Positions 15,018 to 20,274 of a stretch of DNA of 20,274 nucleotides are shown here, piece by piece. A program made the translations under genes and the position numbers. The notes below the pieces were generated by a model, which did no database searches, was not told where the DNA came from, and was given only the letters and a program-made list of their open reading frames with translations. The stretch spans positions 1 through 20,274 of the IMG/VR virus record IMGVR_UViG_3300009175_001437; one strand, given 5' to 3'. The DNA is from a virus. Positions within the stretch are counted from its first letter, which is position 1; each line of letters starts with the position of its first letter.

Positions 15018-15551
15018 TTATTTGATTCTCATTCGGGTGGCATTTACCGCAGCATCAGCATTAATATTGGCCAGTTCATCGGCCAGGACAGGAACATTTC
15101 TATCCAGTACAGGATTGAACCATTCAACTGCCACACGTTCGCGAATTCTGGCAGGATACCTGGCGGTTCGGGTAACTAATCCATTTCCGTTTGATTGATA
15201 TCCACGACCAACACCTTTATGAACAAATACTCCATGACGTTCAAAGGAGAATCCAACGTAATTGGCCAAACCAAATTCTTTCCCAACTTTGCTCATGATA
15301 CTGGCTGCTAATTTCTTTTCGGTTTGTTTGCCACCATCGCGTAAAACAAATGATTCTGTTTTCCCATCTGAGAACCATCTGGCACTTCCTCGAAGAGAGC
15401 TGCGAACCATTGGAGCCCACTTCTGGACCAGTGCATTCTGCTCTTGAATGGTTTGGGGATCAGGTTGGCTACCGGTTGATTGGGAAACGTATCTTGATGC
15501 TTTTCCTTTAAAGTTTCCGTTGGTTCCGTAATTGTTCTTAAGATATCCCAT
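15018..15551 (-). CDS. Probable tail-completion/neck protein (177 aa)
   Basis: A basic, soluble 177-residue protein with 'YVGFSFERHGVFVHKGVGRG' near the middle and 'EWFNPVLDRNVPVLADELAN' near the C-terminus. I associate this pattern with uncharacterised proteins lying just before the tape measure gene in Bacteroidetes prophages, but cannot name a family. Position between the 168-residue protein and the tape measure gene suggests a head-tail joining, tail-completion or tail-tube-associated part. It starts at ATG 15551, 10 nt after the preceding stop. Late promoter P2 lies about 65 nt beyond its stop codon. Confidence 0.65.
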   Translation of the reverse strand: MGYLKNNYGTNGNFKGKASRYVSQSTGSQPDPQTIQEQNALVQKWAPMVRSSLRGSARWFSDGKTESFVLRDGGKQTEKKLAASIMSKVGKEFGLANYVGFSFERHGVFVHKGVGRGYQSNGNGLVTRTARYPARIRERVAVEWFNPVLDRNVPVLADELANINADAAVNATRMRIK

Positions 15552-15561
15552 TCTGTTCGAT

Positions 15562-16068
15562 TTACAGGATTAACCATTTATCCGGGTTCACTTCATTACT
15601 GCGTGGTGAAGTGAGAACATAAGTGTATCGGATTCCGTAGTTTCCATCAGATTCATTAACCAGGAGTGATGCTTCAACGCTTGAGAAATCAAAATCACGA
15701 ATAGCCGGAGCCAGTGGATTTCGTTTATCAGCTTTCATCCGGACCAGAAGTTCATCCCCGATTTCTTCCATGTTTTCCCAGGCTGATTGGATGGCATCAA
15801 AGTCAGTCTGATCGGAAACATGATCGATCAGCATAAAAGCGCCACGACGGTTTTTAAGCAGATTATCACTTTTATCATCGGTGAAGTCATAGCCATACCC
15901 TTCAAGAATGAGAAAAGGGTGCTTCACATCCGTCCGGTTAATACCACCCAGCACTTCATCGACTTCCATCCGGAAGAAATGTTTTTCGCTGTCCGTGTGA
16001 CCGATATCCTTATGCAACCTTGCAAGGTTTTCGAAATAAGAAACGAGCTGAGAGAATTTTGCTGCCAT
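15562..16068 (-). CDS. Probable neck/tail-terminator protein (168 aa)
   Basis: A soluble mixed alpha/beta protein with a conserved-looking core: 'HPFLILEGYGYDFTDDKSDN', 'RRGAFMLIDHVSDQTDFDAI', 'RMKADK', 'FDFSSVEASLLVNESDGNYG' and a final 'NPDKWLIL'. I associate this type of protein with the head-tail connection of Bacteroidetes phages, although its function is not established. Size and location between the connector-type genes and the tape measure would fit a tail terminator. It lies 26 nt after the 267-residue gene and 10 nt before the 177-residue gene. No signal peptide or membrane segment. Start ATG 16068. Confidence 0.65.
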   Translation of the reverse strand: MAAKFSQLVSYFENLARLHKDIGHTDSEKHFFRMEVDEVLGGINRTDVKHPFLILEGYGYDFTDDKSDNLLKNRRGAFMLIDHVSDQTDFDAIQSAWENMEEIGDELLVRMKADKRNPLAPAIRDFDFSSVEASLLVNESDGNYGIRYTYVLTSPRSNEVNPDKWLIL

Positions 16069-16094
16069 AACTTGGAGTGATAAATGGGTGTTTA

Positions 16095-16898
16095 CTATTT
16101 ATGGGAACGGGCATTTTCTTTGTATTTTCGGGTCATATAGGCAAAGATTGTATTGACCGGCTTTGCCGCCCAAATTTCATCATGAATGATATCATCACCC
16201 ACGAAATTTTGAAAAACCTTGATCCAGATATTGGGATCTCTTTTGATTTCTTGTTGAGCGATATCCCCATCTGAAACTGTCGGAATGGTTGTCAATTCTA
16301 CAATGGAGTGAAAAATCAGGGGATAAGCCATTGCTAGCCACTCATGCATTAACTGGTAATTCAGAACAATAGCCTCGCGGATATTCTTATCAATTATTCC
16401 AATTTGAGGATGGCGGCTTTGTATAAGCTTTTCATCAAAATGTTCATCTTTTCTCAAGTAAAGGGAAGCGATGAATTTATTCAAATCCGTTTCATCGCCT
16501 GACTGCTGGTAATTGGCAAAATAAGTATCTGCAAAAATGAACTGGCCGAAGGTAATTCCTTTAAGTTTGCCTTCCGGAGCACACAAAATCATTCCCTTTC
16601 GATAGATGGTAATCTTGCTGATTATAAATTCATGAAAAGGAGACTGATCGCCAATAAACTCAAATACTTCCATGAGTTTGTATCGTTCAAAATCCGACAA
16701 TTTATTGAGGATCCCTTTTCCCAATCCTAACATTGCTTTCAGAAAATTTATGTCTGAGATTGCCGATTTGTAAAGGCAAGCAATTGCAATCAGTTGCTTT
16801 TGTGTCACATCACCCCAATTTTGTGGTACGTTACTGTCAACCTTTCGAGTGAATTGCAGCCAACCAATAGGACGATAATTTACTTCAATTTTTAACAT
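16095..16898 (-). CDS. Phage protein of unknown function in head-neck module (267 aa)
   Basis: A soluble, mainly helical protein beginning 'MLKIEVNYRPIGWLQFTRKV' and ending with a basic 'MTRKYKENARSHK' tail. The 'NWGDVTQKQLIAIACL' segment (about residues 27-42) and the C-terminal 'VNTIFAYMTRKYKE' recall a type found between connector and tail genes in Bacteroidetes prophages, but no family name can be given. Its ATG overlaps the end of the DUF6712-type gene (7 nt), indicating tight coupling. It is not a convincing major capsid protein. A connector, assembly-chaperone or tail-assembly role is possible. Confidence 0.6.
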   Translation of the reverse strand: MLKIEVNYRPIGWLQFTRKVDSNVPQNWGDVTQKQLIAIACLYKSAISDINFLKAMLGLGKGILNKLSDFERYKLMEVFEFIGDQSPFHEFIISKITIYRKGMILCAPEGKLKGITFGQFIFADTYFANYQQSGDETDLNKFIASLYLRKDEHFDEKLIQSRHPQIGIIDKNIREAIVLNYQLMHEWLAMAYPLIFHSIVELTTIPTVSDGDIAQQEIKRDPNIWIKVFQNFVGDDIIHDEIWAAKPVNTIFAYMTRKYKENARSHK

Positions 16899-17899
16899 GC
16901 CCAGAATGTTTTTTTGTCTGTATTGGTCCGTCGCAGTATATTCCCTGTTTGTCCGCAGTAGGCTGGCCAGTCATTTGCATTTACAATGAGGTAACTTTTT
17001 AGCTGCTCCTGATAATTTTGTCCAATGCCTTTGTTGCGTTTAGCAAGAAAATTAATCCGTTCGCTTTCTGAAGGCTGTTTGTTTGTCAATAGATTATTAT
17101 AGGCGTCAATACTTTCGAAGTATAAGCCTTTCTCCGTAAGATCTGCTCCGCTTTCTTCCATTAAAAGCGCCGTTGCCAGATAGGCTGTGGTTTTTTGAAT
17201 ATATGGAAGGATTGCTGTCACTTTTGTTGATGGTATTTTCTTCACCATTTCCAATTTTATTTCATTGAAGATAGCTTCGCCCAGAACCGGTTTGATGTCC
17301 AGATCTTCAACCAGTTGCATGGGGGATTTCAGCCGAAGGAAAGTCAGCCGACTGTGATTAATGAAAATGATTGCGTTGAAAGTACTGGTATCCGGGATAA
17401 AGGATGATTTCAATAAGGTCCATCCATCTGAATCAATAAATGATTTGAAATTGACCGGTTCTGCTTCGGACTTCTTGATTTCCATCTCGAGATAAAAAAG
17501 GATTTCATCCAATCCATTGAACCCAGTTGTCTTGAAATACTCTTTCAATTCAACTTCCTGGTATTTAAAAAGGCTTTTTACCTTTTCGTTTTCGGTTCGT
17601 TTGAACCCTCCATCGGAGATGGTGGCATTCAATACCTGAAACCCGGACCAATAGGTCAGGTGAATCAGTGTCCGTTGCACCAGTGACAAAAGCTCGCTGA
17701 AAAGAATATTCTGCCCTACCATTGGAGTTTCTGACGGACTATCATAGAAATCCTGCAATTCTTTGAATAATCCGGGTCCAAGCAATGGTCTCAAGTAAGC
17801 AGTTTCTGCATTCTGGATATGGGGTTTTAGCCTGTTAAAGTCGGTACCTGCACCAACTGCCAGATATTGTTTGATTTCTTCGATGGTTTTGAATAGCAT
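16892..17899 (-). CDS. DUF6712-type protein, probable head-tail connector
   Basis: A 335-residue helical protein that begins 'MLFKTIEEIKQYLAVGAGTD' followed by 'ETAYLRPLLGPGLFKEL', a pattern I associate with DUF6712, seen in Bacteroidetes phages and prophages next to portal genes. A second related-looking segment from about residue 160 on ('GWTLLKSSFIPDTSTFNAII', then 'PVLGEAIFNEI') suggests two tandem helical domains. Its ATG shares a base with the stop of the portal-like gene (TAATG at 17901-17897), so translation is coupled. Head-tail connector is the likely role, inferred from position and helical architecture. DUF6712 membership is by recall, not by search. Confidence 0.72.
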   Translation of the reverse strand: MLFKTIEEIKQYLAVGAGTDFNRLKPHIQNAETAYLRPLLGPGLFKELQDFYDSPSETPMVGQNILFSELLSLVQRTLIHLTYWSGFQVLNATISDGGFKRTENEKVKSLFKYQEVELKEYFKTTGFNGLDEILFYLEMEIKKSEAEPVNFKSFIDSDGWTLLKSSFIPDTSTFNAIIFINHSRLTFLRLKSPMQLVEDLDIKPVLGEAIFNEIKLEMVKKIPSTKVTAILPYIQKTTAYLATALLMEESGADLTEKGLYFESIDAYNNLLTNKQPSESERINFLAKRNKGIGQNYQEQLKSYLIVNANDWPAYCGQTGNILRRTNTDKKTFWAC

Positions 17900-19260
17900 T
17901 ACGATAAGGTTTTAGTTGTTCCGGCACCAGAATCGAGGGTCGTTAGAACGGTATTTCTGAAACGCCATTCTATATTTTCATCTCCACCATTGTATCGGTG
18001 TACAATTTCGATAGGATCAAGCATGGTTTGTCGGTCAAGCCAGGCATTTGCTACGTTGATAAGGTAAGCTTCCCTGATATTGCTTCCTCCTGAGTTTCCA
18101 GCATAGGCTCCACCGGGCATCCCCGCTCCCATCACATTTGGATTAACCATGATGGCAAACATGATTTCAGAATTTGCTGCAGCTGAAGTAACCAGGTTCT
18201 GTTCGCTGTTGAGCTTGTTGTTTAGCGGTTCGATAATCCATTTCTCCTCTGCCTTGCCATTCATTGGATTAATCTCGAAGAAAGTAAAGATTGGCTTATC
18301 AGCGTTATCCACCCCGCAAAGATTGGTTTCCACATCATCCATATAATCCTCAATGGCTTTCTTGCGCAGATCGATTGTTGCGAATTCGTTGGCAGGGAAT
18401 TGACGATCCCAGAAAGCATATGGAATCTGGATATGCCATTTCCAGGTAATTTGATTGGTGTACGCTTTTTTCAGGAAAGCCGGTACCATACTTGCAATAT
18501 CTATCCATCCGGCCAGGTAGGCTGCAAACCAAAGGGGCGCGGAATAATACTCGTTATTGCTCCAGGAATCACGAATACACATCACCAGTGATTTTCCGTT
18601 TGTTTTTCCAGCCCAACGGCGACGTTCCAGATCAGCGTAAGGATCATATTCATCCAGAACATCATACACGGTATATTCACCTTCTGATGGTGTATCAGGG
18701 AACCTACCGGATACGATACAATTTTCAACTACTCCATCTTTATTGGCCACGGTCAACCGGCAGTATTTTGAATTGATGGCATTTACTCCAACAATCTGAC
18801 TTCCATCAGAATTGAACAGGAACTCCACAAAAGCAACTCCGAGCTTCAGGTAATCGCGGATTGCTTTTTCCATATATCGTCGCATCACGCGGCTGTTGGC
18901 AAAAATGGTTAATGAAGGATCTTTGGGAGCTTTTAGAAGTTCATTGCCTTTATCATCATAGCCGGTAACAATACAGGGATAAATACCTTGGCCCAAGGTA
19001 AAATTCCGGGTAAAGCGCAAGCCAGTGTTCAGTGTTCCTACCTTGTTGATTATCTCTTCCGCTTTTGAAGGCCAATCGTTGTTTGATCCCCAGCTGGCAA
19101 TTTCGTAATTGCCAATAGTGGTGCGATTCAAATCGATTTTCGCAGGTTTAGGATTCGCTGAGTTTGGCTTATCAGCCGGAACCCCGGTCGTTGCTCCCAT
19201 ATAGCTTCGTCCAGAAGCAAGCAGTGGCACACCTTTAGCATTAAAAATAATATCTGCCAT
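17899..19260 (-). CDS. Phage portal-like protein
   Basis: A 453-residue protein. The segment 'GNYEIASWGSNNDWPSKAEE' (about 49-68) and following 'LNTGLRFTRNFTLGQGIYP' match the N-terminal part of portal proteins found in Bacteroidetes phages, and the C-terminal 'GGSNIREAYLINVANAWLD' resembles the portal region before the barrel. A portal forms the dodecameric DNA-entry vertex that connects to neck proteins. It lies second in the P1 unit and is coupled directly to the DUF6712-type connector gene. The size is at the small end for portals. No adjacent terminase is seen, which is unusual, but the connector next door fits. Start ATG 19260; one nt separates it from the 96-residue gene. Confidence 0.75.
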   Translation of the reverse strand: MADIIFNAKGVPLLASGRSYMGATTGVPADKPNSANPKPAKIDLNRTTIGNYEIASWGSNNDWPSKAEEIINKVGTLNTGLRFTRNFTLGQGIYPCIVTGYDDKGNELLKAPKDPSLTIFANSRVMRRYMEKAIRDYLKLGVAFVEFLFNSDGSQIVGVNAINSKYCRLTVANKDGVVENCIVSGRFPDTPSEGEYTVYDVLDEYDPYADLERRRWAGKTNGKSLVMCIRDSWSNNEYYSAPLWFAAYLAGWIDIASMVPAFLKKAYTNQITWKWHIQIPYAFWDRQFPANEFATIDLRKKAIEDYMDDVETNLCGVDNADKPIFTFFEINPMNGKAEEKWIIEPLNNKLNSEQNLVTSAAANSEIMFAIMVNPNVMGAGMPGGAYAGNSGGSNIREAYLINVANAWLDRQTMLDPIEIVHRYNGGDENIEWRFRNTVLTTLDSGAGTTKTLS

Positions 19261-19261
19261 C

Positions 19262-19552
19262 TTACATTTTTACCTTTATCCCATTATACTCGATCAATGA
19301 ATCAATACTTACAGGAGTGACATGACCACAGGCGTTTCCGTTTTCATCCACCGGAAGAACTCCACGCATCCGGTTTTCTTTCATATTCATTTTTAGTCCG
19401 GTAGCCACTGCCCGGGGTATAAAAACCAGTTCTCCATCTTTCTTTACAAACTTGATTGAAAAGACAATTTGTTTTCCCTGCGGAGTTTCCCTAATCTCCA
19501 GTTCTTTTAGAACAAGGTTTCGGCGTATTGATTCTACTTTTGGTTGAGCCAT
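19262..19552 (-). CDS. Small protein of unknown function ahead of portal gene (96 aa)
   Basis: A soluble basic, beta-rich protein (for example 'GKQIVFSIKFVKKDGELVF' at about 26-44, then 'PRAVATGLKMNMKENRMRGV'). It is the first gene of the P1 unit and is separated from the portal-like gene by a single nt. I do not recognise a family. It could be a small head or packaging-associated factor. The start ATG 19552 follows a leader of about 40 nt from the predicted promoter start. Upstream, a minus-strand terminator separates it from what precedes, so it opens the structural operon. Confidence 0.7.
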   Translation of the reverse strand: MAQPKVESIRRNLVLKELEIRETPQGKQIVFSIKFVKKDGELVFIPRAVATGLKMNMKENRMRGVLPVDENGNACGHVTPVSIDSLIEYNGIKVKM

Positions 19553-19598
19553 TTGATTTTTGATTTATCCGTCAGTTGGCGGATGATGATTAATGAAT

Positions 19599-19635
19599 CA
19601 AATGTAAGTTGCAGGATTATGGGGAGAAAGGACAG
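19599..19635 (-). promoter_or_regulatory. Late promoter P1 (head/neck unit)
   Basis: On the minus strand: CTGTCCTTTC, 19 nt, TACATTTG. The -7 element is a perfect TAnnTTTG. The predicted start is near 19592, about 40 nt before ATG 19552. The upstream flank CCAGTCGAAA resembles that of P3. It lies just behind the terminator at 19676-19704. Confidence 0.88.
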
Positions 19636-19675
19636 TTTCGACTGGTTTGATAAGCTTAGACAATTGGTCATTCAA

Positions 19676-19704
19676 TAAAAAAAGCCCTGCATTTCTGCAG
19701 AGCT
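19676..19704 (-). terminator. Rho-independent terminator
   Basis: On the minus strand an 8-bp stem (AGCTCTGC with GCAGGGCT, one G-U pair; positions 19704-19697 and 19690-19683) with a 6-nt loop is followed by a run of seven T. It ends any transcript coming from the right before promoter P1. Confidence 0.88.
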
Positions 19705-19780
19705 ATGCGGGTTAATTTTGAAATACTCTTTTAGACAACGTTCTTGTCCCCATCGCCCGCGAGGTGTTGGCTCAAACTTA
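19683..19780 (-). ncRNA. Possible small RNA between two terminators
   Basis: A minus-strand TAAGTTTG (19780-19773, a perfect TAnnTTTG) lies 21 nt from TTTA at 19805-19802 and would start a transcript near 19766 that ends at the terminator stem, about 85 nt long. It contains a small inverted repeat (GACAA/TTGTC, 19734-19748). A very short frame (18 codons, MLVSLSQHLAGDGDKNVV) starts at about 19787. The promoter -33 is weak, so this is a low-confidence candidate. Confidence 0.3.
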
Positions 19781-19868
19781 CCAGCATTTCAAAACTTAAG
19801 TTAAAGGTATAAACAATCTTTTAACTATTAATTTCCCAATTCAGAATCTATGTCAAACCTGAGCGAAC

Positions 19869-19892
19869 AAAAAAATGGAGGCGAAGCCTCCA
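19869..19892 (-). terminator. Rho-independent terminator of the 124-aa gene
   Basis: On the minus strand a perfect 7-bp stem (TGGAGGC with GCCTCCA) closed by a TTC loop is followed by seven T. It begins only 8 nt after the stop codon of the 124-residue gene. Confidence 0.92.
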
Positions 19893-19899
19893 CTCTTGG

Positions 19900-20274
19900 T
19901 TAAAGGTTAATTTGCTCTTCAACATCTTTGATTTTCACATCCAGGGTTCGTTTCATTTCGTCGATAACAGAGGTGATCACTGCTGAGTTGGAAGTTTTGA
20001 ACTCATTTCCATTTGAATCTCGCAAACTGATCACAGAACTGAGAGAATCAGCTCCGATCTGGAAGGTTTGCAACTTGCGCCGTGAATCATTCAAGGTCTT
20101 CCAACGGTCGATCAGTAAAGATAGATCTTCAACTCTTTGAATCCTTTCATCCAGAGTCAGCTTCCGCGGTGCTTCGACTTCGTCTTTCACAATGGTCAAA
20201 ACCGGAGCAACTTCTACTACTTCAACTACTTCAGCAATTGTGGCTGTTTTTTCTGCAACATTTGATTTACCCAT
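19900..20274 (-). CDS. Helical protein of unknown function (124 aa)
   Basis: A soluble charged protein: a Val/Glu/Ala-rich N-terminal tail (about 1-36) followed by a helical body with 'KLTLDERIQRVEDLSLLIDR' at 38-57, 'IGADSLSSVISLRDSNGNEF' at 73-92 and a C-terminal helix ending 'DVKIKDVEEQINL'. I recall similar short proteins in Bacteroidetes mobile elements but cannot name a family or function. The ATG is the last three bases of the window, so its promoter and possible upstream extension are not visible. It has its own terminator right after the stop and a second one further on, so it is not part of the structural operon. Confidence 0.72.
   Translation of the reverse strand: MGKSNVAEKTATIAEVVEVVEVAPVLTIVKDEVEAPRKLTLDERIQRVEDLSLLIDRWKTLNDSRRKLQTFQIGADSLSSVISLRDSNGNEFKTSNSAVITSVIDEMKRTLDVKIKDVEEQINL

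Larger units (their letters stand above)
19553..19899. other. Regulatory gap between the 124-aa gene and the structural operon
   Basis: No convincing protein gene was found. The gap contains, from right to left, a terminator (19869-19892), a possible promoter and small RNA (19780-19683), a second terminator (19676-19704) and late promoter P1. A TTTG at 19857-19854 has only a poor -7 partner. Confidence 0.75.

Noticed and set aside
1-20274. tRNA genes, insertion sequences, integrase or attachment sites
   Set aside because: No cloverleaf, transposase, integrase or convincing att repeat was seen while reading either strand.

Overview
The window is the late region of a tailed phage or prophage of a Bacteroidetes host. 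The host call rests on Bacteroidetes-type promoters (TTTG/TTTC, 19 nt, TAnnTTTG), the near absence of Shine-Dalgarno sequences, and structural proteins of types I associate with Bacteroidetes phages (a DUF6712-type protein, a FISUMP/DUF1566 fibre-tip protein, a TP901-type tape measure). Every convincing gene lies on the minus strand, so transcription runs from right to left. No terminase, major capsid protein, integrase, repressor or replication gene is visible.

From right to left: a 124-residue protein of unknown function (20274-19900) ends in its own terminator. A roughly 180-nt stretch bounded by two minus-strand terminators follows and may encode a small RNA. The structural genes then start: a 96-residue protein, a portal-like protein, a DUF6712-type protein, a 267-residue protein and two probable neck/tail-completion proteins. 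Next comes the tape measure gene, whose first codons are out of frame with the rest. After it come a 387-residue tail protein, a 242-residue appendage protein, a 360-residue fibre, an 816-residue fibre with a large internal duplication and a C-terminal S74 chaperone, and a 228-residue FISUMP/C-type-lectin-like protein. Two small proteins and a 633-residue tail protein follow. A lysis cassette (holin-like, M15 peptidase, membrane protein) ends at a strong terminator at 1018-1059. Left of that lies a 366-nt non-coding gap, then a DUF6573 gene and a 66-residue acidic protein, each preceded at the same distance by an 18-bp repeat.

The most notable finding is a family of five near-identical late promoters, one in each substantial intergenic gap of the structural region. 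Each has a TGTCCTTT[C/G] box exactly 19 nt from a TAnnTTTG-like -7 element. They divide the late genes into five units: head/neck, tape measure, tail plus fibres, the 92-aa/154-aa/633-aa group, and lysis. A shared upstream box over a degenerate -33 suggests a phage-encoded activator of late transcription. Second is a one-base frameshift near the start of the tape measure gene.
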